Under the pieces are notes generated by a model. It was not told where the DNA came from. It saw only the letters and a program-made list of their open reading frames with translations, and did not search any database. From Sporosarcina cascadiensis (lineage in GTDB: Bacteria; Bacillota; Bacilli; Bacillales_A; Planococcaceae), in contig NZ_WHVV01000005.1 of NCBI RefSeq assembly GCF_009650995.1, positions 124,001-188,000 of the forward strand: 64,000 bases of DNA, given 5' to 3'. Below are positions 7,497 through 16,524 of the stretch, piece by piece. Made by a program: the position numbers and the translations under genes. Positions within the stretch are counted from its first letter, which is position 1. Each line of letters opens with the position of its first letter.

Positions 7497-8603
7497 TTAC
7501 TGAACCGTGCAAGAGAACTTTGTAATCTCCTGCACATAATTTTCATCAACTGTAATGCCCAATCCCGGAAGGCCGCTGAAATGAAGTATATCGTTGTCAA
7601 ATATAGTCACTGCCACATCTTTTGTGAAATTCAGCGGTCCGACCATTTCATTAGACTTGATATTAGACTGCGCTTTTACCAGGTGGGCACCTGCCATCGT
7701 GCCGATAGCAGATTCCACCATAGAACCGAGCTGGCAAGGCATGCCGGCCGCTGCCGCCATACTGGTTACGGCCAGTGCCGGATAAATTCCACCGGCTTTC
7801 ATCAGCTTGATATTGACGAGATCGGCCGCCCGAAGCTCAATAACTTGTAATAAATCAACTGTGTTGCCGGCGCCTTCATCGACCATAATCGGAACAGGGG
7901 AGACGGCTCGGATTTCGGCCAGCGATTTCAGGTCGTGCGCAGCAACGGGCTGTTCAAACCAGTCCACCTGACAATCTGCCGTTTCACGAATGATGTGCAA
8001 GGTCTCGTGGCGGTTCCATCCTTGGTTGGCGTCCACGCGCAGCTGGACCTCTTTTCCGATTGCCTGCCGGACTTGCCGGATGCGTTCGATATCTGTAGCT
8101 GCGTCAGTGCCGACTTTGATCTTAATGCTGCGGAATCCTTCTGCGACATAGCGGCGTGCATCTTCTGCCATATCAGCAGGCGGTTTAATGCTCAGCACTT
8201 GAGGAACTGTTATTTCCTCATGAGAACTGCCGCCGAGCAATTGATAAAGCGGCAAATTTGCTGCTTTACCCATGAGGTCATAAAGGGCGATATCGAGCGC
8301 GGCCTTAGCGGAAGGCGTCCCCAAAATCTTTTTCGCAAACTGTTGATGGATCTTGTCGATGGAAAAAGGACTTTCTCCAATTAATAACGGGGCAAGTTCT
8401 TTTTCAATGACATGATAGGTGCTTTCCCACGTCTCGCCTGTCACGTTCTGATCGGGCACTGCTTCGCCCCAGCCGTCAAATCCATTGTCTGTTTCTACTC
8501 GGACGAATATGGTTGGCATGTCTTCCAGCCGCACATAAGAAATGACAAAAGGTTCTTTAAGCGGCAGGCGCGCCGCAAATATATCGATTTTTTTAATAAT
8601 CAT
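7497..8603 (-). CDS. Enolase-superfamily dipeptide epimerase/amino acid racemase-like
   Basis: Second enolase-superfamily protein of the window, 368 residues, MLE/dipeptide-epimerase subgroup. Active-site set: KIK motif Lys161/Lys163, metal ligands Asp191, Glu217, Asp242, and Lys266 (NIKLMKAGG). Differs clearly from the racemase at 3353-4465, so it is not a recent duplicate. Its start overlaps the end of the M20 gene by 4 bp. The pair with an amidohydrolase and a YfcC carrier points to epimerisation and hydrolysis of an imported dipeptide or N-acyl amino acid. Substrate not readable; could also be an N-acylamino acid racemase. Confidence 0.8.
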   Translation of the reverse strand: MIIKKIDIFAARLPLKEPFVISYVRLEDMPTIFVRVETDNGFDGWGEAVPDQNVTGETWESTYHVIEKELAPLLIGESPFSIDKIHQQFAKKILGTPSAKAALDIALYDLMGKAANLPLYQLLGGSSHEEITVPQVLSIKPPADMAEDARRYVAEGFRSIKIKVGTDAATDIERIRQVRQAIGKEVQLRVDANQGWNRHETLHIIRETADCQVDWFEQPVAAHDLKSLAEIRAVSPVPIMVDEGAGNTVDLLQVIELRAADLVNIKLMKAGGIYPALAVTSMAAAAGMPCQLGSMVESAIGTMAGAHLVKAQSNIKSNEMVGPLNFTKDVAVTIFDNDILHFSGLPGLGITVDENYVQEITKFSCTVQ

Positions 8604-9766
8604 AATGATTCTTCCTTAAACTGCTGTAAGATTTCAATGAAGACTCGAATGGCATCAGGAATCATCTCTTCATCAATATTGAATTTCGGGTGATGGTGTG
8701 GATAGGCACTGGTTTCGCTCGCCATTCCGACAAATAGATAGGCGCCTGGCTTCTCTTGTAAATAGTAAGCGAAATCCTCTCCGCCCATCGTGGGCTCAAT
8801 GAGTTCCACTCTGTCCTTACCAAACGTATCGGTCAGCACTTGTTCGACAAAGCGCGCCTGCACTTCGTCATTGACGAGAGGGGGAGTCCCGACGATGAAC
8901 TCCACTTGCGCAGCGGCCCCGAATGCCTGGCAAATCCCTTCTGACATTCGGACCATTTGCTGTTTGATCGTCGCGACAGCTTCCGGTGTTAGCGCCCGAA
9001 TTGTACCGGTCAGCTTCGCGCTATTTGGAATGACGTTTGGTGAGCTGCCAGCTTCGACTTTGCCTACCGTAATGATCGCGGCATCCAACGGGTTCAGTTT
9101 TTGACTGATAATATTTTGAAATGCCTGAATGACATGTGTGGAAATATAGATCGGATCCACGGCTTCATGAGGTGCCGAACCGTGGCCGCCCGAGCCTGTG
9201 ATCGTAATCTCAAAGTCGTCGATTGAAGCCATCATTGGTCCGTGTGTAATACCGAACAGGCCTTTTTTCATCCCTTGCCACAAATGAAGACCGAACACTG
9301 CGTCGACATCTTCTAAAACGCCTTGTGCCACCAGAGCCTGTGCACCGCTTGGAGTGATTTCTTCGGCAGACTGGAATAGCAGATAAACATTCGGCTGGAC
9401 GGCGTCCCGATTGGCAGCCAGCCATTCCGCTACGGCCAGCAAGACTGCGGTATGTCCGTCATGCCCGCACATATGGGAGATGCCTGGACGTGTGGAAGCG
9501 TACGGCAGGTCTCCTTCTTCTTGGATCGGAAGCGCGTCGATATCTGCCCGCAGTGCGATAGTTTTCCCGCCGCTTGTTCCTTTAACGAAGCCGACAATAC
9601 TCGGCAATGCATAATCCAGAATTTCAATTTCAAGCCCTTCAAGACGTTTCCGTATCATGTCACAAGTTTCGTATTCCTCACCTGAAAGCTCAGGATATTG
9701 ATGTAAATGTCTTCTGTCCTGAATCGCCTGTTCAGCCAGGGATTCAATGGTTGGTTGATTAATCAT
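8600..9766 (-). CDS. M20D amidohydrolase (HipO/aminoacylase type)
   Basis: Zinc-dependent amidohydrolase of 388 residues. Visible marks: MCGHDGHTA near residues 99-107, the FQSAEE base motif near 136-141, and 'HHHPKFNID' near the C-terminus. Family members cleave N-acyl or indole-conjugated amino acids and some dipeptide-like amides. It is translationally coupled to the following epimerase (ATGA-type overlap) and lies 20 bp after the YfcC-family carrier gene, so import, hydrolysis and epimerisation are probably one pathway. Confidence 0.85.
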   Translation of the reverse strand: MINQPTIESLAEQAIQDRRHLHQYPELSGEEYETCDMIRKRLEGLEIEILDYALPSIVGFVKGTSGGKTIALRADIDALPIQEEGDLPYASTRPGISHMCGHDGHTAVLLAVAEWLAANRDAVQPNVYLLFQSAEEITPSGAQALVAQGVLEDVDAVFGLHLWQGMKKGLFGITHGPMMASIDDFEITITGSGGHGSAPHEAVDPIYISTHVIQAFQNIISQKLNPLDAAIITVGKVEAGSSPNVIPNSAKLTGTIRALTPEAVATIKQQMVRMSEGICQAFGAAAQVEFIVGTPPLVNDEVQARFVEQVLTDTFGKDRVELIEPTMGGEDFAYYLQEKPGAYLFVGMASETSAYPHHHPKFNIDEEMIPDAIRVFIEILQQFKEESL

Positions 9767-9786
9767 GAAAATCCTCCTTCATTTCA

Positions 9787-11199
9787 TTAGAAAGGTCCGT
9801 ATTGAATAAATTGTGCAATTAGCAGTGCGATAATCGCGATGGTGACCTGGATCAGCATAAAAGGGAAGACCCATCTTACCCACTTAGTCCAGGAAATACC
9901 GACCATTGCGAGTCCTGCCATCAAGAAACTGACGGTAGGAAAAATAAGATTCGACATTCCGTCGCCAAGCTGGAATGCGAGTACAGCAGTTTGGCGCGTT
10001 ACGTCTGTCATATCAGCCAGCGGAGCCATAATTGGCATCGTCAGCGCGGCTTGCCCGCTTCCGGAAGGCACCAGGAAATTCAGGCCTAATTGGAAGATGA
10101 ACATGCCGACTGCATTGAGGGCAGCGGGAAGGACATCGAGTACACCGGCTGTATAATAAAGGATTGTATCTAATAACTGCGCATCCTTAAATGTCACTAA
10201 AATGGTCTGTGCCAGTCCGATAATTAAGGCGCCGCCGATTAATTGGCCGGCTCCGTGCACAAAGCTGTCTGCAATTTCAGAAGGGCGCAGTCTGCCGGCC
10301 AGTCCCATAAACACGCCGAACATGAGAAATAACCCTGCAATCTCTGTGATGTACCAGTCTAATTTAATGACGCCGAACATGAGAATGACGAAATTCAGCA
10401 AGAATATGAGCAATACCAGTTTATGCCGTGCAGCCATTGTGCCGGATAAACCGTCAAGTTTGTCCTGCTTGCCAGCCGGGTAGTTGCCGTAAAGCCCGAT
10501 TGACGGATCTTTTTGTACTTTTCCTGCATAGCGGTACACATACCAGACGGCTGCTATGTAAAGGACGATAAATAAGACAATGCGGAAGAAAATGCCCGAG
10601 AACGTAGGCAGTCCCGCCAAATCCTGCGCAATCCCGACTGTGAAGGGGTTCATGACGGCAGATGAAAATCCGACAGAAGCGCCGAGTGTGACGATCGCAA
10701 AACCGGTAATTGCATCAAATCCCAGTGCGACAGCCAGCGGGGCCAATATTCCGATATAAACAATCGTTTCATCTGACATGCCCATTAACGATCCTGCACA
10801 GGCAAAGAAGAACATCAGGACAGGGATCACTAGTTTTCCGCGATGTGCCATTTTGACCGACAGCATCGTAATGAACGCATCCAATGCCCCGGTTGCAGTC
10901 AAAATTCCAAACGAACCTCCTACAATCAGTACGAAAAAGATGATCGAAGCGCCCAGCACCATCCCTGAATGAATATTACTGAAAATATCCAAGAACCCGG
11001 CCGATTGACCGTCAACGAATGAAAACTGATCAGGCAGAAGCGTTTCTCGGCCGTCCACTACTGTGCGTTCAAATTCGCCAGCAGGTATGACATAGGTCAG
11101 ACCGGCGGATATAACAATAAGACAAAACAGAAGAACAAAGACATTGATCCCGCTTTTCTCTTTTTTCGGTGTATCACTTGATGATTTCAATGTGCTCAC
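9787..11199 (-). CDS. YfcC-family membrane transporter
   Basis: Integral membrane carrier of 470 residues with about 12 helices, of the YfcC/DcuC-like ion-transporter superfamily whose members carry C4-dicarboxylates, short peptides or acylated amino acids. Recognisable parts are the N-terminal 'YVIPAGEFERTVVDGRETL' stretch and the C-terminal loop 'LVPSGSGQAALTMPIMAPLADM' region. It is followed by the M20 and epimerase genes and preceded by the LysR regulator (110 bp gap with an inverted repeat), so it likely imports the substrate of those enzymes. Confidence 0.85.
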   Translation of the reverse strand: MSTLKSSSDTPKKEKSGINVFVLLFCLIVISAGLTYVIPAGEFERTVVDGRETLLPDQFSFVDGQSAGFLDIFSNIHSGMVLGASIIFFVLIVGGSFGILTATGALDAFITMLSVKMAHRGKLVIPVLMFFFACAGSLMGMSDETIVYIGILAPLAVALGFDAITGFAIVTLGASVGFSSAVMNPFTVGIAQDLAGLPTFSGIFFRIVLFIVLYIAAVWYVYRYAGKVQKDPSIGLYGNYPAGKQDKLDGLSGTMAARHKLVLLIFLLNFVILMFGVIKLDWYITEIAGLFLMFGVFMGLAGRLRPSEIADSFVHGAGQLIGGALIIGLAQTILVTFKDAQLLDTILYYTAGVLDVLPAALNAVGMFIFQLGLNFLVPSGSGQAALTMPIMAPLADMTDVTRQTAVLAFQLGDGMSNLIFPTVSFLMAGLAMVGISWTKWVRWVFPFMLIQVTIAIIALLIAQFIQYGPF

Positions 11200-11224
11200 T
11201 CTCCAATTCCTGCAAGTTTAAAAC

Positions 11225-11262
11225 AATGAATGCATAAATATAAATTTCTGTTTATTCATTGT
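11225..11262. promoter_or_regulatory. Inverted repeat before the YfcC-family gene
   Basis: CAATGAAT (11225-11232) and ATTCATTG (11255-11262) form a perfect 8-bp inverted repeat with a 22-bp AT-rich spacer in the promoter region of the carrier gene. The half-site resembles the TGAAT/ATTCA elements near the RpiR gene. Confidence 0.45.
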
Positions 11263-11309
11263 ATAAGAAACAGAGCAGGAGCGGAAATTAGAGTTTTCAA
11301 TGGTTACTA

Positions 11310-12197
11310 TTAGAGATCCTTACAGTTAGGGAAGTCAGTGAGAGACCTCCACATGTCGATGGTCAGATCTGTGAACGTACTGACCGTGCTGAAGCCTCTC
11401 AGATTTTCAGGATAAATCAGATAGGTAGGCATAGTATGTGAAAACCGGCTCAGTACTTTCAGTTCTTTACGGTGAAGTTCATTTTCAATAATCCGGTCGC
11501 TCAGCAATGCAATGCCTGCCTGCCCCATGACCGCTTGTTTAATAGCCTCTTCGCTTCCACATTCAACGATTGTTTTTGGGATACAGTGTATTTCATCCAG
11601 ACAATTTTGGATGATATCCGTTAAGCCGTAGGTAATAAAAGGATGGGAATCAAACATATTTTGCAAGGGGCTGACGGCTGTCAACAGGGGATTGGCGACC
11701 AAAATCAATTCTTCTTCATCGATTAATTGCCTTTCAATCCCGGATTGATATAAATTTCCGGCCACAAAGCCGATATCTGCTTGATTGGAACTGACGAGCT
11801 TGAGTGTCTCTTCGCTATTACAGCAAATCAGCTTTAGATTTACATCTGGATATAACTTAATATAGGGACCGATAATATGAGATAAATAGCGTCCGCAGTA
11901 AAATTCAGGAGCGGCGATGATTAAGGTGCCTGCCGGCTTCTCCAGTTTTTTCAGCTCTCTTGTCAGGCTGTCCAGCGTCCCAAATAGACTTTCTGTATGA
12001 CGCTTTACTATACTGCCTGCGGGCGTCAAATACATTTTCTTGCCGACCCGGTTCAGGAGGGTATGACCGAGCTCCATCTCCAGCGACTTTATTTGCTGAC
12101 TGACCGTAGGCTGACTATAGTTCAGTATCCGGGCTGCTTTGGTGAAGTTTAGATGGGCGGAAACGATGTGAAATGTTTGTAAATGCCGTAAGTCCAT
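11310..12197 (-). CDS. LysR-family transcriptional regulator
   Basis: LTTR of 295 residues: winged HTH at about residues 1-60 (MDLRHLQTFHIV...NYSQPTVSQQIKSLE) followed by a two-lobed effector domain. GTG 12206 is too close to the GGAAGGA site, so ATG 12197 is preferred. It lies upstream of, and codirectional with, the YfcC-M20-epimerase genes and is the natural candidate to control them with an inducer related to the transported compound. The right-hand direct repeat lies immediately upstream. Confidence 0.85.
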   Translation of the reverse strand: MDLRHLQTFHIVSAHLNFTKAARILNYSQPTVSQQIKSLEMELGHTLLNRVGKKMYLTPAGSIVKRHTESLFGTLDSLTRELKKLEKPAGTLIIAAPEFYCGRYLSHIIGPYIKLYPDVNLKLICCNSEETLKLVSSNQADIGFVAGNLYQSGIERQLIDEEELILVANPLLTAVSPLQNMFDSHPFITYGLTDIIQNCLDEIHCIPKTIVECGSEEAIKQAVMGQAGIALLSDRIIENELHRKELKVLSRFSHTMPTYLIYPENLRGFSTVSTFTDLTIDMWRSLTDFPNCKDL

Positions 12198-12378
12198 CAA
12201 GTTCACTTCCTTCCATTAATGAAGACTTATATAAAGTATAGTGTGTAGGGTGCCAGTGCGCAAAATAATCAATGAATGTAAAACTTCAAACGGTTGCACA
12301 CCAAATAATTTCCCGAGGTTTGGGCATAATAAAAAAACCAGCAAGGGAATAATGAATCTCTAAGCCGGCCTTTTGGGA

Positions 12379-12460
12379 GGTGCCTGTGTGCCAAACTATT
12401 GTGTTAATTCAAACATTCATGTTTGTTCAAACAAACATGAATGTTTCGTGCACAGGCACC
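12379..12460. repeat. 82-bp palindromic repeat element, copy 2
   Basis: Same length and order as 7412-7493: GGTGCCTGTGTGC / GCACAGGCACC ends and an AAACATTCATGTTTGTT-centred inner palindrome. The terminal and central arms carry paired differences (for example C/T at the left end), consistent with hairpin folding. Confidence 0.85.
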
Positions 12461-12591
12461 CCAGCATGACTTCGTTTCTTCTACTGAAATTTATTTTTTT
12501 TATTAAAATATAATCAATGAAAGAACGTTGTCACCACAGTATTTCGGCTATCCTGCATACTAATTAAATTAAAGAAAATTTATTTTTTCAT

Positions 12592-12620
12592 TTGATTTCT
12601 TAATTAATGGAGAGTATAGT
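12592..12620 (+). promoter_or_regulatory. Promoter of the BCCT carrier gene
   Basis: TTGATT (12592-12597), 17-bp spacer, TATAGT (12615-12620): a good vegetative promoter 39 bp before the start codon. Confidence 0.65.
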
Positions 12621-12659
12621 GTAAAGCTGCTCGTGTAAACTATGGCAACAGGGGGAAAT

Positions 12660-14135
12660 ATGAAGAAAATATCAAATGTTTTTTACATTACAATAGGGTT
12701 AATCATTTTAGCAGTTGGATATGGTGTTATTGATCCTGAGCATTTTGAACAAATTACGAATTCAGGTAAAGCATTCGTGGCGTCTACATTCGGCTGGTAT
12801 TATATGCTGCTCATGACGGCGCTCTTATTACTCAGTATTTTCATGATTTTCAGTCCGTACGGTAAAATCCGTCTCGGAAAGGATACAGATCGTCCGCAGT
12901 TCTCTACAATTACATGGATTGCCATGCTGTTCTCTGCTGGTATGGGAATTGGTTTAGTTTTCTATGGCGCTGCAGAACCCTTGTCCCATTACGCTGTCCC
13001 GGCAACTGAAGATCCATTTACAGCTGCTGCATTTAAAGAAGCTATGCGGAAAACATTTTTACATTATGGCCTTCACATCTGGGCACTGTATGGAATGGTC
13101 GCTTTGGCTTTGGCATACTTCCAGTTTAGAAAAGGTGAACCTGGTTTAATTTCAGCAACATTGAAGCCGATTTTCGGAGCGAAAATGAAAGGTCCTTGGG
13201 GGACAGTTATTGATGTGCTTGCTGTATTTGCAACTGCTTTTGGCGTAGCCACATCCCTCGGCTTCGGTGCTGTTCAAATTAACGCAGGTCTGGATTATTT
13301 ATTCGGGTTTTCGATTGGCATCAAGTCACAATTTATCATCGTGACCGTTGTGACGTTCTTATTCATTGGATCTGCTTGGTCGGGACTGAATAAAGGAATT
13401 CGTTACTTATCAAATACCAATTTACTATTGGCAGTCGCGCTTTTAGGATTAATTTTAATATTAGGGCCCACACTGCTGATCCTGAATATGTTCACTGATT
13501 CAGTAGGCGGTTATTTTACACATCTTATTGATATGAGTATGGGTACAGCCCCGTTGAACGGAGAAAATCGGGGCTGGCTCGATGGCTGGACAATATTCTA
13601 CTGGGCCTGGTGGATTTCTTGGTCCCCATTCGTCAGTATGTTTATTGCGCGTATTTCAAAAGGACGGACAATCCGTGAGTTTATGGCAGGCGTTCTGCTT
13701 GTCCCTTCATTCTTTGGTTTCATCTGGTTTGCTGCATTCGGTACGACAGCAATCGATATACAGAATGCAGGGAATGTAAACTTGGCGGCACTCGATATTG
13801 AGTTAGTCATATTCGAGATGTTTAATGAGCTTCCATTAGGAACAGTGATTTCATTATTCGCGATCCTTCTGGTAACTTCCTTCTTCATCACTTCCGCAGA
13901 CTCGGCAACCTACGTACTCGGTATGCAGTCGACATACGGTTCTCTGACACCGCCAAACTCGGTGAAGGTCATCTGGGGTATTATTCAATCCTCTATTGCG
14001 CTGATTTTGCTTTCAGTAGGCGGACTGGCAGCCTTGCAGAACACCATAATTATTGCGGCCCTGCCGTTTTCGTTCGTCATCGTATTTATGATGTTCGCAC
14101 TGTTTAAATCACTGAACCAAGAACTTGATTCTTAA
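12660..14135 (+). CDS. BCCT-family betaine/choline/carnitine-type transporter
   Basis: Secondary carrier of about 491 residues with 12 helices. The BCCT marks are present: GMGIGLVFYGAAEPL near residue 95, and the tryptophan-rich block FYWAWWISWSPFVSMF near 310 with 'RISKGRT' after it. The G-M-G-I-G form is typical of sodium-coupled betaine/choline carriers such as OpuD. ATG 12660 has AGGGGG four bases upstream and is preferred over ATG 12642, which has none. Monocistronic with its own promoter and terminator. Likely role is uptake of a quaternary ammonium compound for osmoprotection. Confidence 0.9.
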   Translation: MKKISNVFYITIGLIILAVGYGVIDPEHFEQITNSGKAFVASTFGWYYMLLMTALLLLSIFMIFSPYGKIRLGKDTDRPQFSTITWIAMLFSAGMGIGLVFYGAAEPLSHYAVPATEDPFTAAAFKEAMRKTFLHYGLHIWALYGMVALALAYFQFRKGEPGLISATLKPIFGAKMKGPWGTVIDVLAVFATAFGVATSLGFGAVQINAGLDYLFGFSIGIKSQFIIVTVVTFLFIGSAWSGLNKGIRYLSNTNLLLAVALLGLILILGPTLLILNMFTDSVGGYFTHLIDMSMGTAPLNGENRGWLDGWTIFYWAWWISWSPFVSMFIARISKGRTIREFMAGVLLVPSFFGFIWFAAFGTTAIDIQNAGNVNLAALDIELVIFEMFNELPLGTVISLFAILLVTSFFITSADSATYVLGMQSTYGSLTPPNSVKVIWGIIQSSIALILLSVGGLAALQNTIIIAALPFSFVIVFMMFALFKSLNQELDS

Positions 14136-14139
14136 TAAT

Positions 14140-14172
14140 AAAAGGAACATGCGATATGCGTGTTCCTTTTTT
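14140..14172 (+). terminator. Terminator of the BCCT gene
   Basis: AAGGAACA...TGTTCCTT stem with GC inner pairs and a following T-run; lies directly after the stop codon. Confidence 0.85.
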
Positions 14173-14293
14173 CGTTATTGATCAATCTAGCAGCGCCGCG
14201 GGTATAAAATCTTTTCGTTTTTGAAATACTTTTGACCGTTTTTGTATGACATGTTACGATCGAGTCACTATTTTACTTACTGGAGGCTGTTTA

Positions 14294-14755
14294 ATGAACA
14301 TCAACGAAAAACTTGAAGAGTTGGGGATTCAACTGCCGCCGCCCTCACGTCCTATGGCGAACTACGAAATGTCGGCGCGTATCGGCAATGCGCTGTATTC
14401 TTCAGGTGCAGGCTATATGAAGGACGGGAATCCGGCAATGACAGGAAAGCTTGGCGCCGATGTTTCGATGGATCAGGGTTATCAGGCTGCACGAGGGACT
14501 GCACTGCAGTTACTGAGTAATCTGCAGGATGAACTGGGCTCGCTTGATAAAATCAAAAGTTTCGTGAAAATTCTTGGCTTTGTTAATTCGACAGATGATT
14601 TCATTCGCCAGCCGGAAGTGATCAACGGTGCATCGGACGTCATTATTGAAGTGTTTGGTGATAAAGGAAAGCATGCCCGTTCTGCAATCGGGGTGAACAC
14701 TTTGCCGTTTGATATACCCGTTGAAATTGAACTGATTGTTGAATTGGAAGACTGA
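14294..14755 (+). CDS. RidA-family protein (YjgF-like)
   Basis: Small soluble protein of 153 residues, RidA/YjgF/YER057c superfamily subgroup with 'MDQGYQAARGTALQLLSNL' and a C-terminal 'KHARSAIGVNTLPFDIPVEIEL' segment. RidA members deaminate reactive enamines/imines, but this longer subgroup lacks proven function. ATG 14294 is chosen because GGAGG lies ten bases upstream; longer forms have no ribosome site. Flanked by its own terminator. Confidence 0.85.
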   Translation: MNINEKLEELGIQLPPPSRPMANYEMSARIGNALYSSGAGYMKDGNPAMTGKLGADVSMDQGYQAARGTALQLLSNLQDELGSLDKIKSFVKILGFVNSTDDFIRQPEVINGASDVIIEVFGDKGKHARSAIGVNTLPFDIPVEIELIVELED

Positions 14756-14760
14756 AGCGA

Positions 14761-14790
14761 AAAACCAGCCAATTGTATCAGGCTGGTTTT
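14761..14790 (+). terminator. Terminator after the RidA-like gene
   Basis: Perfect AAAACCAGCC / GGCTGGTTTT stem with a 10-nt loop just after the stop codon. Confidence 0.85.
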
Positions 14791-14878
14791 CTGTTTTATA
14801 AAGCAATTGAGGGCGCTGGGTGGTAAAATAAAGGAAAGCATAGGGTAGTCCTAAAATAAAAAGGAACAGGTGTACAAC

Positions 14879-16435
14879 ATGAGTTTATTAACAGTAAAAA
14901 ATATCAGCCACGGTTTCGGAGACCGGGCGATTTTTGACGATGTGTCATTCCGTTTATTGGCAGGAGAACATATCGGATTAGTGGGTGCGAACGGCGAAGG
15001 AAAGTCCACTTTCATGAATATTATCACGCATAAACTTGAACCGGATGCCGGTACAGTTGAATGGTCAAAGCGTGTGCGCATCGGGTATTTGGACCAGCAT
15101 GCCGTACTGAAGCAGGGGATGTCCATCCGTGATGTACTGCGCACGGCGTTCCAGTATTTATACGATATGGAAACGGAGATGAATGAGCTCTTTGCCAAGA
15201 TGGGTGAAGTGGAGCCTGATGAGCTGGAAAAACTGCTGGAAGAAACAGGGCAGCTGCAGGATGCTCTGGAGCAGAACGGCTTTTACATGATCGACGCAAA
15301 AGTGGAAGAGGTGGCGAACGGACTCGGTCTCAATGAATTCGGACTGGACCGCGATGTCCATGATCTCAGCGGCGGACAGCGGACAAAAGTATTGCTGGCA
15401 AAATTGCTGCTGGAGACGCCGGATATCTTACTTCTCGATGAGCCGACGAACTATCTGGATGTCGAACATATTGAATGGCTGCGCACTTATTTACAGGAAT
15501 ATCCCGGCGCGTTCATTTTGATTTCGCATGATATTCCCTTTTTGAACAGTGTCATTAATTTGATCTATCATATGGAAAATCAGCAGGTTAATCGCTATCC
15601 CGGTGATTACGATGAGTTTCTGCGTGTACATGAAATGAAGCAGCAGCAAGTGGAAGCGGCCTATAAGAAACAGCAGAAGGAAATTGCGAATCTAAAAGAC
15701 TTTGTCGCACGAAATAAAGCCAACGCCGCGACTAGCCGAATGGCGATGTCTCGTCAGAAGAAGCTGGATAAAATGGACGTCATTGAAATGGATTCCGAGA
15801 AACCGAAACCGCATTTTGATTTCAAGACGGCACGGACGCCGGGTAAGTACTTATTCGAATCGACAGGCCTTGTCATCGGCTATGATGAGCCGCTTTCCCA
15901 GCCGCTTGATTTAACGATGGAACGCGGACAGAAAATCGCTTTATCAGGTGCAAACGGCATCGGTAAAACGACACTGCTGAAGAGTCTGCTGGGTGAAATT
16001 CCGGCATTGCAGGGCAAAGTAGAGCGTGGAGAGCATCTGTCGATTGGCTATTTTGAACAGGAAATGAAAACTGATTCAGACCGCACCTGTCTGGAAGAAA
16101 TCTGGAGTGAGTTTCCGCACTTTGCGCAGTATGAAGTGCGAGCTGCGTTAGCACGTGTTGGATTAACAACGAAGCATATTGAAAGCAAAGTGAAAGTGCT
16201 GAGCGGGGGAGAGCGCGCGAAAGTACGTCTTTGCAAACTGGTGAATCAAGAGACAAACTTGCTGGTTCTCGATGAACCGACGAATCACTTGGATTACGAT
16301 GCAAAAGAAGAATTAAAACGTGCGTTGAAAGAATATAAAGGCAGTATCTTGCTTATTTCCCATGAACCGGACTTTTATGAAGGCGTGGTCTCTACAATCT
16401 GGAACGGAGAAACATGGACAACGAAAATGTTCTAA
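14879..16435 (+). CDS. yfmM: ABC-F family ATPase YfmM
   Basis: Soluble ABC-F protein of 518 residues with two nucleotide-binding domains and no membrane part. Walker A motifs GANGEGKST and GANGIGKTT, signatures LSGGQRTKV and LSGGERAKV, and Walker B/H-loop pairs LLLLDEPTNYLD ... LISHD and LLVLDEPTNHLD ... LISHE are all intact; the inter-domain linker is charged and helical. Length and wording match the YfmM subgroup of Bacillales, whose members act on stalled ribosomes. ATG 14879 follows AGGTG by six bases. Monocistronic. Confidence 0.93.
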   Translation: MSLLTVKNISHGFGDRAIFDDVSFRLLAGEHIGLVGANGEGKSTFMNIITHKLEPDAGTVEWSKRVRIGYLDQHAVLKQGMSIRDVLRTAFQYLYDMETEMNELFAKMGEVEPDELEKLLEETGQLQDALEQNGFYMIDAKVEEVANGLGLNEFGLDRDVHDLSGGQRTKVLLAKLLLETPDILLLDEPTNYLDVEHIEWLRTYLQEYPGAFILISHDIPFLNSVINLIYHMENQQVNRYPGDYDEFLRVHEMKQQQVEAAYKKQQKEIANLKDFVARNKANAATSRMAMSRQKKLDKMDVIEMDSEKPKPHFDFKTARTPGKYLFESTGLVIGYDEPLSQPLDLTMERGQKIALSGANGIGKTTLLKSLLGEIPALQGKVERGEHLSIGYFEQEMKTDSDRTCLEEIWSEFPHFAQYEVRAALARVGLTTKHIESKVKVLSGGERAKVRLCKLVNQETNLLVLDEPTNHLDYDAKEELKRALKEYKGSILLISHEPDFYEGVVSTIWNGETWTTKMF

Positions 16436-16452
16436 TTGACAATATTCTACAA

Positions 16453-16468
16453 TGTTCCACGTGAAACG
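16453..16468. promoter_or_regulatory. parS-like ParB/Spo0J binding site
   Basis: TGTTCCACGTGAAACG matches the Bacillus parS consensus TGTTNCACGTGAAACA at every defined position except the last base. It sits in the short gap between the yfmM stop codon and its terminator, outside any gene. Confidence 0.75.
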
Positions 16469-16472
16469 TTAA

Positions 16473-16511
16473 AAAACCCAACCGGATTTTATAAAATGCC
16501 GGTTGGGTTTT
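16473..16511. terminator. Bidirectional terminator between yfmM and the DUF4956 gene
   Basis: Perfect 13-bp stem AAAACCCAACCGG / CCGGTTGGGTTTT between convergent genes, with A-run and T-run on opposite sides. Confidence 0.9.
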
Positions 16512-16524
16512 AAAATACAGAGAT

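Larger units (their letters stand above)
12198..12659. other. Gene-free stretch with repeat copy and promoter
   Basis: No credible gene. It holds the LysR promoter side, the right copy of the flanking direct repeat (12273-12460, including the identical 16-mer TGAATGTAAAACTTCA at 12273-12288 and a degenerate CCAGC...GCCGG hairpin at about 12343-12370), then AT-rich DNA and the promoter of the BCCT gene. Confidence 0.8.
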
